Origin: Gammaproteobacteria bacterium
GTDB lineage: Bacteria > Pseudomonadota > Gammaproteobacteria > Pseudomonadales > Pseudohongiellaceae
Direction of reading: 5' to 3'
NCBI GenBank assembly: GCA_008081045.1
Contig: VMDC01000054.1
Span: 1-50,598 of the forward strand
Length of the DNA stretch: 50,598 nt
Below the pieces are notes generated by a model. The model made no database searches. It saw only the letters and a program-made list of their open reading frames with translations, and had not been told where the DNA came from. The translations under genes and the position numbers were made by a program. Position 1 is the first letter of the stretch; each line of letters opens with the position of its first letter. Shown here piece by piece: positions 44,013 to 50,598 of this stretch.

Positions 44013-45647
44013 TCAGCGCACTTTAAAGATCGGATATTCAACCGACTCAGATACACTGAGCGCTTGATCAAAAAAGTCATCAAACAGATTCCAGTAGGCC
44101 AGACCATCGTCAGACTCAGGCTCCAGCAGGTAAAAAATCAGGTTAGCCAGCGGGCTATCCATTGACACCACATAGTCGCCGCGTGAGAAGGTTTTCGTCA
44201 TGTCGACAAATTCGCCACTCAGCAGACTGTTGGTGTGGCCATTCTGCACCGTATTCCGCTTGCCGACCTCGCGTACCATAAACTGCTGTCCTGGGAATGC
44301 GGCATCTGCCTCCAGGGTTTCAACCCAGATACCGTGTTCCTGAAGTTTTTCTGCCAGGCCGGTGAAGGCAGCGCTGAAAATATAGGCACTCGGCACCGAA
44401 GCCGTTTGTCTGGCCTCGAACCGGTTGTAATTCAGCACCCCGGCGATGGTGACCAGTTCTGCGCTGCGCACAAAATCCGTCGACCCGTCCGGCTTCTGAT
44501 AAGGAACGTACCGATAAGTCAGCAGATCCAGCGGCTCTTCGCGGGGCACCATGGAAAACTGCACACCATTTTGCTGACCAATGGTACTCGCGGCGACTCT
44601 CCGGTCAGCCTCGTGGTTAATCTGCCGCATGGTTCTGCCATGCTGGTGGGTATATTCAAGAACTTCCTCAACAAACACATTCGCCGCATGCACCCGTTTG
44701 TAGAACCGGTCATGGGAAAATGTTTCACTGAGAATCGCCATACGATTCCGCAGCCCCATGTAATTGGTGAGGTATCTTGGCGCATGATGATAGGTGCGTA
44801 ATTCGGTGGGCGGCCAGCTGCGATAGTCATAGCCACCGTACCAGTCAATATCGAGATTAAATTTCTCTTTCACGCTCTGCTTCAGTGCCGGCAGCATGAC
44901 TTCACTGGTGTAGTTTGACGTGCTGGCGTCTCCCGCCGTCGCGTAGGACGGCGCATAGGTCAATGAGTTCCCGTGCCAGGTCCCGTTGGTCGTGTGCAGA
45001 TCTACCAGCAGATCCGGATCCCAGCGCTGGATCACGTTTCTGAAGAGCGCCTTCGTCTCATCTGCCTCGACAATCATGCCGTCCCGATTCAGATCATATC
45101 CGTGCGCCGTCCGCACCCCGGTCATGACCGGACTCAATTCCTGATTGGGCCGCGAGTTCTCCCTCATGGCGTCATTGCCGTCGGCATTATAGATCGGCAC
45201 AAAAACCAGTATCTGATTGTCCAGCAGATGCTGCTTGTCTCCGAACAGAATATCGCGCATCACGATCAGTGAGGCTTCCTTACCCTCCACTTCGCCACCA
45301 TGAATATTTGCCTGAATAGCAATCACCGGTTTGCCGCTGGCTTCAGCCTGCGCCGGCGAGGAGACTGGAGGATTTGCCAGCACAACGATGGGCACGTCAC
45401 GCCCTTCCCGGGTCAGCAGCAGGGTTTCGCGGTACATCAGGTCAGTCTGGCTGTCCAGCGCATCCAGCACCTCAATAACCTCATTGAACGTGGAGGTACG
45501 CTCGTAATGACTGCGCTCGGCCGCAGTTATCATGCCTTCAGTGAAAGAAGGGATTATTTGCGCCTGCGCCGAATGCAGGCACACGCAGGTGCAGACTGCG
45601 AACGCGGCAAGCGCGTGACGATACTGGATCCTGTCAGAGCGTTTCAC
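44013..45647 (-). CDS. Secreted M14-family zinc carboxypeptidase
   Basis: A 544-residue precursor with a signal peptide (about 1-30, ending SAQAQ). The zinc ligands fit the M14 pattern: His116 and Glu119 in IHGGEVEG, and His217 in LVDLHTTNG; the catalytic Glu is probably Glu308 in ILSETF. M14 enzymes remove C-terminal amino acids from peptides or act on related amide substrates. The start is GTG at 45647 with AAGGAG about 9 bases upstream. The domain (about 50-340) is followed by about 200 residues I do not recognise. It faces the TonB-dependent receptor gene across the terminator, which makes a peptide-use link possible but not shown. Confidence 0.88.
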   Translation of the reverse strand: MKRSDRIQYRHALAAFAVCTCVCLHSAQAQIIPSFTEGMITAAERSHYERTSTFNEVIEVLDALDSQTDLMYRETLLLTREGRDVPIVVLANPPVSSPAQAEASGKPVIAIQANIHGGEVEGKEASLIVMRDILFGDKQHLLDNQILVFVPIYNADGNDAMRENSRPNQELSPVMTGVRTAHGYDLNRDGMIVEADETKALFRNVIQRWDPDLLVDLHTTNGTWHGNSLTYAPSYATAGDASTSNYTSEVMLPALKQSVKEKFNLDIDWYGGYDYRSWPPTELRTYHHAPRYLTNYMGLRNRMAILSETFSHDRFYKRVHAANVFVEEVLEYTHQHGRTMRQINHEADRRVAASTIGQQNGVQFSMVPREEPLDLLTYRYVPYQKPDGSTDFVRSAELVTIAGVLNYNRFEARQTASVPSAYIFSAAFTGLAEKLQEHGIWVETLEADAAFPGQQFMVREVGKRNTVQNGHTNSLLSGEFVDMTKTFSRGDYVVSMDSPLANLIFYLLEPESDDGLAYWNLFDDFFDQALSVSESVEYPIFKVR

Positions 45648-46050
45648 AGACTGTGACTCCTTGCTGATTCCATAGTGGTTTTCTTACGGATGCCCAGCTA
45701 ACGAGCGGTTCTCTCGCGCCGCTGCGTCCGAATATCGTTTGCAACCGAACCAAAGATACCCTGATTCTGCTCTGGAATCGCGTGGGAGTTGAAAGCGGCA
45801 TCTTACGGCTGAGGAAGTACGTAACCGGTCGGCAGTCGTCGATGATTGTGACAGTGTGTAATATTTTCGCTCAGAAGGCTTCCAGGCCCCTATTTTCCGG
45901 GGTTCTGGAGAGGTCTGGTTCGCGAGTTTGTTGCTTTTATCGCAGAAAGAGCTTAGCCTCGTGAATGACCTAAACGCCAGATATATCTGGGAAAAACCGC
46001 ATACCAAAGCCTCTCGCCGCGGATGCGCTTGTTAACCCACAAACGGAGCA
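45648..46050. other. Intergenic region ahead of the molybdenum hydroxylase operon
   Basis: This 403-base gap lies between the divergent M14 and molybdenum-hydroxylase genes. It has no convincing coding sequence. It contains a perfect 14-bp palindrome (45977-45990). I see no clear -35/-10 pair. Confidence 0.5.
45977..45990. promoter_or_regulatory. 14-bp perfect palindrome upstream of the molybdenum hydroxylase operon
   Basis: CCAGATATATCTGG is a perfect palindrome, 60 bases upstream of the first start codon of the three-gene operon. Its position and symmetry fit a transcription-factor site overlapping a promoter. I cannot name the regulator. Confidence 0.4.
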
Positions 46051-46641
46051 ATGTCAGTGAATTCCAAACTAACACGCAGACGTTTTATCAAGGGAGTCAT
46101 CTTCTCCGGTGCTGCCGCAACCACCGGCGCAGGTGTGTATCTCGCTAACGCACAGAACGGGGCGGGAACGGCCGAGCGCTTGATAAATCTCAACATCAAC
46201 GGCCGCACACGCCCGGTCGATGTCATGCCATCGGAGACACTTGCCTATACCCTGCGGTACAAACTCGATCTGACCGGCACCAAAATCGGCTGTAACCGCG
46301 GAGAATGCGGCGCATGTACGGTACTGATCGACGGCGTCGCAAATTATGCCTGCTCGGTGTTGACCCACAACGTCAAGGACAAAGCGGTCGTTTCTATCGA
46401 GGGCATCAAATCGGCTGACGGAACGCTGCATGCGGTCCAACAGGCATTCATCGATGAAAATTCTCCGCAGTGCGGTTTCTGCACACCCGGCCAGGTGATG
46501 TCAGCCGTTGCGCTGCTGAGCAGCAATCCAAGACCGACCCGAGAGGAAGTTCGTGCCGGTCTGTCGGGCAACCTGTGCCGCTGTGGCGCTTATGAACATT
46601 ACATTAATGGCGTGTTACGCGCCTCGGGGCAAATCGCATGA
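46051..46641 (+). CDS. Tat-exported [2Fe-2S] subunit of a molybdenum hydroxylase (PaoA-like)
   Basis: A 196-residue electron-transfer subunit. The N-terminus has a twin-arginine signal (TRRRFIKG, 8-15, then a hydrophobic stretch), so the folded complex is exported to the periplasm. Two [2Fe-2S] clusters are supported: the plant-type set Cys81, Cys86, Cys89, Cys101 and the second set Cys141, Cys144, Cys176, Cys178. The subunit passes electrons from the molybdenum site to the FAD subunit. The start may be ATG 46051 or GTG 46057; GGAG at 46045-46048 fits the latter's spacing better. The stop overlaps the start of the large subunit (ATGA). Confidence 0.92.
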   Translation: MSVNSKLTRRRFIKGVIFSGAAATTGAGVYLANAQNGAGTAERLINLNINGRTRPVDVMPSETLAYTLRYKLDLTGTKIGCNRGECGACTVLIDGVANYACSVLTHNVKDKAVVSIEGIKSADGTLHAVQQAFIDENSPQCGFCTPGQVMSAVALLSSNPRPTREEVRAGLSGNLCRCGAYEHYINGVLRASGQIA

Positions 46642-49082
46642 GTACACATATAGGAAAAGATTTCACACCGCCCTGTGTACCTGGCAAGGTCACCGGCGAG
46701 ATCAAATACGCGGAAGACTACAAAGCCGAAGGAATGGTCTTCGCGCGACTGCTGACCAGCCCGATGCCATCGGGCAGAGTGGTCAACATCGATGCGACAG
46801 CTGCGCTTCGCATGGATGGCGTGATCGGGATATTTACTGCCGATGACCTGCCACCTGTCGCGCCCCCGGCCAATCCAGCTCTGGCGTCGGACTACATCAC
46901 CTATGTCGGTCAACCGATTCTGGCAGTGGCGGCCACTTCTGAAGAAATCGCCGAAACTGCGCTCGACCGCATTCGGATTGATTTCGAGCGCCGGGATTTC
47001 GTCGTCGACCCGCTGGAGAGTCTCTCTCCCAATGGTCCCGATGCCTATCCCGAAGGCAACGCGCTGGTAAGAACGCAGGAAGAGGGTCCGGAAGGCTCTC
47101 CGATCGTCGGCGCTCAGATCAAAAGCATCAAATGGCCGCAAAGCGCCATTGATGCGCTTCGGGCGGGTCAGGAACCGGTCGGCGCTGAATTCACCAATGA
47201 GTGGGCCTTCGGCGATATCGAAGCGGGCTTTGCTGAGGCTGCAGCGATCATTGAAGAGCCGTTTGTCACCATGGGCTATCCGCACCATTCTCTGGAAGCA
47301 AGAACCTGTATGGCTTACTGGGAAAACGGGAAATGCTATTTCCACGGTTCTTCCCAGAGCCAGAGTGCCAATAACGCCGGTCTGGCACGCATGCTGAATA
47401 TCCCGCTGGAGGATCTGGTCTTCATCAATGAGGCCACCGGCGGCGGCTTTGGCTCCAAAATCGGGCCATATCCTTACATGGCGATAACCGGCAACTTTTC
47501 CCGGGTCCTGAATCGACCGGTGCAGCTTCGAATCACGCGAGAACAGGAGTTCTACATCGGTTCGGCCCGCTCTGGCATGCAAGGCTGGATCAAGACCGGC
47601 GTCAAGGAAGATGGCAAGGTATCTGCAGTTGATCTGGTGATTGTCAATGATGGCGGTATGACCGGCGGGGGCAGCGGAAATTCCTCCGCGCAACACGTCA
47701 CCGTGGCTTACCAACCGGAAAACATGCGGTTCCGGCACATATCGGTTTACACCAACACCACCCCGCGCGGTGCTCAGCGGGGGCCGGGGCAGAACGAAAT
47801 GGCTGCCGTACTCGCGCCCATGACTGACAAGCTGGCTGAGGCGATCGGCATGGATCGCGTCGAGTTCCGCAAGCGCAACGTCCTCGACAGCGATGGCTTC
47901 CAGGGTGGTGGTCAGGGGCCTGTGACCAGCGCATTCGTCCGCGAAGCACTCGATCAGGGTGCACGGGCATTCAACTGGGCCGAAAGAAGCAGCCAACCCA
48001 AGGATCTCGGTGGCAGCAAGCGACGCGGTCTCGGTGTCGGGCTCGGCTACCACGGCGCAGGCGGCCGGGGCTACGACGGACTGCTGCGTATCGGAACCGA
48101 TGGCAGGCTTTACATCCACAGTGGTGTCGGAAACCTGGGCACCTACTCGTACGCTGCGACCTGTCGCGCTGCCGCAGAGGCTCTGCAAATCCCGTGGGAG
48201 CGCTGCGAAATCGTCCGGGGACGTTCGGACCGCTATCTGCCTCACAGCTCAGGTCAGGGCGGGTCCAATACGATCTTCACGCACACGCGGACCAACTGGG
48301 TTGCTGCTCAGGACGCCATCGCGAAGATGAAAGAGATCGCCGCCATGGATCTTGGTGGTACCGCGGATGACTACGAGATCGGCGACGAGCGCGTTTTCAA
48401 AACTGCTGACAACTCTCAGGGTCTCACTTATGCAGAAGCCGCACGGCGAGCCATGGAACTGGGCGGTAAATTCAGCGGGGAGGAGTATCCTGATGACATC
48501 AACCCACTGACCCAAATCGCCGTTCAGGGCATGGCCGGCTCGGGTTTGGTGGGCGTTGCCAAAGACAATATCCCCGGTGTCGGTCAACCACCCGGCAACG
48601 TGATCGGGTTTATGGAAATTGAACTGGACATCGACACCGGTAAGTACGAAATCGTTGATTACGCCTCCGTTGCCGATTGCGGTACGGTTGTGCATCCCAA
48701 GAACTTTGAAAATGCCATGCGCGGTGGTGCGGTCTGGGGCGTCGGATTATCCGGTCTCGAGAAGCATGTCTATGATCCGCAAAACGGGCTTCCGGCCAAC
48801 ACTGGGCTGTATCAGTGCAAGCCGCCAACCAACATGGACGTCCCTGTTGATACGATTGCTCAAGGTGTCAACATCCCGGATCCGCAAAATCCGACAGGAG
48901 GTCGCGGAATCGGCGAGCCTACGCAGGGCGCCGCCGCAGCCGCTCTGTCCAGTGCGCTGCGTGATGCGCTGGGCGGACACCTGTTCAACACGGCTCCGGT
49001 AACCACCGACATGATCATCGACCACCTCGCCGGTAACAGCTACAGCTCCGGTGCAGGAACGTTAAAGACCAATACTTTCTGA
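46638..49082 (+). CDS. Molybdopterin-binding large subunit of xanthine dehydrogenase-family hydroxylase (PaoC-like)
   Basis: An 814-residue catalytic subunit. It begins with the aldehyde-oxidase a/b hammerhead region (CVPGKVTGEIKYAED) and contains ATGGGFGSKIG, which helps bind the cofactor, and GGRGIGEPTQGAA near the C-terminus with the catalytic Glu760. Enzymes of this group hydroxylate aldehydes or N-heterocycles with water as oxygen source. It has no signal of its own and should be co-exported with the small subunit's Tat signal. The substrate is unknown; the PaoC comparison suggests an aldehyde. It overlaps the small-subunit gene by 4 bases and precedes the FAD-subunit gene by 8 bases. 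Confidence 0.93.
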   Translation: MSTHIGKDFTPPCVPGKVTGEIKYAEDYKAEGMVFARLLTSPMPSGRVVNIDATAALRMDGVIGIFTADDLPPVAPPANPALASDYITYVGQPILAVAATSEEIAETALDRIRIDFERRDFVVDPLESLSPNGPDAYPEGNALVRTQEEGPEGSPIVGAQIKSIKWPQSAIDALRAGQEPVGAEFTNEWAFGDIEAGFAEAAAIIEEPFVTMGYPHHSLEARTCMAYWENGKCYFHGSSQSQSANNAGLARMLNIPLEDLVFINEATGGGFGSKIGPYPYMAITGNFSRVLNRPVQLRITREQEFYIGSARSGMQGWIKTGVKEDGKVSAVDLVIVNDGGMTGGGSGNSSAQHVTVAYQPENMRFRHISVYTNTTPRGAQRGPGQNEMAAVLAPMTDKLAEAIGMDRVEFRKRNVLDSDGFQGGGQGPVTSAFVREALDQGARAFNWAERSSQPKDLGGSKRRGLGVGLGYHGAGGRGYDGLLRIGTDGRLYIHSGVGNLGTYSYAATCRAAAEALQIPWERCEIVRGRSDRYLPHSSGQGGSNTIFTHTRTNWVAAQDAIAKMKEIAAMDLGGTADDYEIGDERVFKTADNSQGLTYAEAARRAMELGGKFSGEEYPDDINPLTQIAVQGMAGSGLVGVAKDNIPGVGQPPGNVIGFMEIELDIDTGKYEIVDYASVADCGTVVHPKNFENAMRGGAVWGVGLSGLEKHVYDPQNGLPANTGLYQCKPPTNMDVPVDTIAQGVNIPDPQNPTGGRGIGEPTQGAAAAALSSALRDALGGHLFNTAPVTTDMIIDHLAGNSYSSGAGTLKTNTF

Positions 49083-49090
49083 GGTGAACT

Positions 49091-50080
49091 ATGCCATCAC
49101 ATGACGTAATGCCAAACATGGAACTGTACCAGCCGGTACAGGTTGAAGATGCGCTTGCGATTGCTGACCGCCTCGCTGAAAGAGGCTGGCTGGTAGGCGG
49201 TGGGCAAGACACCTATGGCTGGTTGAAAGACCGCGCCAAGTCCGCTGATGCGCTGATTGATCTGAGCGCTATTGAGTCGCTGCGCGGGATTCGTGAAACC
49301 GCAGACGGCATCGAAATCGGTGCGCTGACTACGCTGACTGAGGTTGCGACAAGCGACCTGATCCGCGGTAGTTATTCGCTGCTGGCCGACGCGGCCAGCG
49401 TCGTAGCCAGCCCTCAGATTCGGAACATCGGCACGCTGGGCGGCAACGTCAGTCAGGACGTTCGCTGCTGGTACTATCGGCGAGGGCTGTCCTGTTACCG
49501 GGCCGGAGGAAACCTGTGCTACGCAGATACACCGCAGGGCATGAACCGAGAGCATGCCCTGTTCGATCAGAGCCGCTGCGTCGCGGCCGGAGCCTCAGAT
49601 ACCGCGCCGGCACTGGTTGCCCTGGACGCCTCTATGGTGATTCAGAATCTCGACGGCGAGCGGGTGATTGCTGCCAGCGACTTTTTCGTGGGCCCGGCTA
49701 ATGACATTGAAAACACAACGGTTCTCCGCCCCGGGGATATCCTGACCTCAGTCAGAATTCCTTCCACCTGGGCTAACGCAGAGTTCTACTGGGAGAAGGT
49801 TGCCGATCGAAACGTGTGGGATTTCTCCCTGGTGAATGTCGCGGCCGCATTTAAAACCACTGACGGTCAGATCGAGGATTCCCGAATTGTCGTCGGTGCC
49901 GTGCAAACCACACCGCGCCGCTTGACCGAGGTCGAAAATGCCATCCGCGGAAACAGCAGAAACGCTGACACCGCCGAAGCAGTCAAAGAGCTGAGTACCA
50001 CAGGTGCACGCACCCTCGCGCACAACGGCTTTAAAGTGCCCTTGATGCAAAACCTGGTCAAACGCGCGATCATCGCCTGA
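49091..50080 (+). CDS. FAD-binding subunit with extra iron-sulfur cysteines (PaoB-like)
   Basis: A 329-residue subunit of the CO-dehydrogenase-flavoprotein type. The FAD motif GGGQDTYG (36-43) and RNIGTLGGNV (111-120) are clear. Four cysteines follow (Cys126, Cys135, Cys143, Cys163), spaced as in the [4Fe-4S]-bearing FAD subunits PaoB/YagS and HcrB. It would accept electrons from the [2Fe-2S] subunit. The start is well set by GAGGTGA just ahead of the ATG. Gene order here is Fe-S, Mo, FAD, whereas E. coli paoABC is Fe-S, FAD, Mo. A strong terminator lies about 60 bases after its stop. Confidence 0.92.
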   Translation: MPSHDVMPNMELYQPVQVEDALAIADRLAERGWLVGGGQDTYGWLKDRAKSADALIDLSAIESLRGIRETADGIEIGALTTLTEVATSDLIRGSYSLLADAASVVASPQIRNIGTLGGNVSQDVRCWYYRRGLSCYRAGGNLCYADTPQGMNREHALFDQSRCVAAGASDTAPALVALDASMVIQNLDGERVIAASDFFVGPANDIENTTVLRPGDILTSVRIPSTWANAEFYWEKVADRNVWDFSLVNVAAAFKTTDGQIEDSRIVVGAVQTTPRRLTEVENAIRGNSRNADTAEAVKELSTTGARTLAHNGFKVPLMQNLVKRAIIA

Positions 50081-50140
50081 TCGACAGGCTCGGCGCCTGG
50101 TTCCGAGGGTGGCTTCCCTCAATCAGGCTGAGGACAAAAA

Positions 50141-50173
50141 AAGGGGCCTCTCGCCATGCGGGAGGCCCCTTTT
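50141..50173. terminator. Bidirectional intrinsic terminator between the FAD subunit and hemH
   Basis: AAGGGGCCTCTCGC (50141-50154) pairs with GCGGGAGGCCCCTT (50158-50171), with one G-U pair, around the loop CAT. The plus strand has Ts at the end (50170-50173) and the minus strand has the complement of the A-run at 50136-50142. It thus can end both the molybdenum-hydroxylase operon and the convergent hemH gene. Confidence 0.92.
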
Positions 50174-50206
50174 CTCTGTGCAGAAGGTTTGCTGTAAGAA
50201 TCTCGC

Positions 50207-50598
50207 TCAGAGACTGGCGAGCGCCGACAGATGCTTGTTTGCAATGTCGTAAATGGCACGAAACCAACCGGGCTCATTGTTCAGATTCGGAACCAACTGA
50301 AATTTCTCTCCGCCGGCCTCTTCGAATTGTTCACGGTACTCAATGCCTATTTCAAACAGCGTTTCCAGGCAGTCTGAGATGAAACTTGGCGTTACAACCG
50401 CGATGTGCTTATTGCCTTTGGCAACCAGCGCCTCAATATGCTCATCCAAGTAGGGCTGAATCCAGGGTAAGGGACCGAAACGGGACTGGAAGGCTACCGA
50501 ATATTTATCAGGCTCCCAGCCCAACTCGCGGGTAATGCCCAGGGTGGTTTGCACACACTGCATTCGGTAACAAAGGCGATTGCCTTCCGTCACTGAAT
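50207..50598 (-). CDS. hemH: Ferrochelatase, C-terminal part (5' end beyond window)
   Basis: The readable 129 or so residues match the C-terminal half of ferrochelatase, which inserts ferrous iron into protoporphyrin IX as the last step of haem synthesis at the inner membrane. Diagnostic stretches are VAFQSRFGPLPWIQPYLDE, VVTPSFISDCLETLFEIG (the position of the catalytic Glu region) and FQLVPNLNNEPGW. The frame stays open to the window edge, so the N-terminal half is missing only because of the cut. It converges on the molybdenum hydroxylase operon across the terminator at 50141. Confidence 0.95.
   Translation of the reverse strand, partial: SVTEGNRLCYRMQCVQTTLGITRELGWEPDKYSVAFQSRFGPLPWIQPYLDEHIEALVAKGNKHIAVVTPSFISDCLETLFEIGIEYREQFEEAGGEKFQLVPNLNNEPGWFRAIYDIANKHLSALASL

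Noticed and set aside
46599..48245. 548-codon minus-strand open frame inside the molybdenum hydroxylase genes
   Set aside because: Antisense to clear, well-conserved large-subunit coding sequence; the sense frame has all family motifs and the antisense product has no recognisable domain.

Overview
This window looks like chromosomal DNA from a free-living Gammaproteobacterium, most likely aquatic or marine. The evidence is a divergent ssb/uvrA pair, ferrochelatase, a tRNA-Arg(TCG), and many envelope genes (TonB-dependent receptor, RND exporter, TAXI-TRAP transporter, secreted peptidases and amidase). GC is mid-range, with one clear local dip. I cannot name a genus. I see no prophage, insertion sequence or CRISPR array; the gene order is dense and operonic.

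Layout. 1-1.5 kb: the 5' part of tRNA-Arg on the minus strand with its own promoter, then two small membrane proteins (DUF2306, DUF2721). 1.5-4.4 kb (minus): a CBM9/DUF5916 outer-membrane barrel and a RidA-family protein with a signal peptide. 4.6-5.6 kb: tag (3-methyladenine glycosylase) coupled to a VOC protein. 5.7-9.1 kb (minus): a four-gene operon of FAD-linked oxidase, an SDR lacking the catalytic Tyr/Lys, a nitroreductase and an orphan receiver domain without its phospho-acceptor Asp. 9.25-15.8 kb: a DUF4156 lipoprotein, then an RND/MMPL exporter, LolA-like periplasmic protein, outer-membrane barrel and coiled-coil membrane protein, which together suggest a trans-envelope hydrophobic-cargo exporter. 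15.8-18.8 kb (minus): a DAACS symporter and a secreted amidase.

19.2-33.4 kb is one continuous plus-strand run: a small secreted helical protein, an M16 metallopeptidase lipoprotein, an ABC ATPase and permease, a double-PDZ lipoprotein, two back-to-back FG-GAP propeller proteins, a tiny membrane protein, a TAXI-TRAP transporter and a CurA-like reductase. The M16/ABC/PDZ/propeller block is the best candidate for an undescribed envelope or peptide-handling system; its ATPase has Asp in the Q-loop position, recalling the acidic E-loop of lantibiotic-immunity ATPases.

33.6-37.3 kb (minus): a TPR/OmpA-like lipoprotein behind moeA, a degenerate RmlD-like protein, and ssb. 37.5-43.9 kb: uvrA and an Oar-like TonB-dependent receptor whose barrel region is much poorer in GC than its two ends. 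44-45.6 kb (minus): a secreted M14 carboxypeptidase. 46-50.1 kb: a three-subunit, Tat-exported molybdenum hydroxylase of the PaoABC type, which would need the MoeA encoded nearby. The window ends in the C-terminal part of hemH.

Several start codons were reassigned from Shine-Dalgarno sites or signal peptides (FAD-linked oxidase, symporter, amidase, 19.2-kb gene, M16 peptidase, uvrA, receptor and others). Four intergenic dyads are recorded as candidate operators. All functional statements rest on reading the sequence and on recalled family features; no database search was run.
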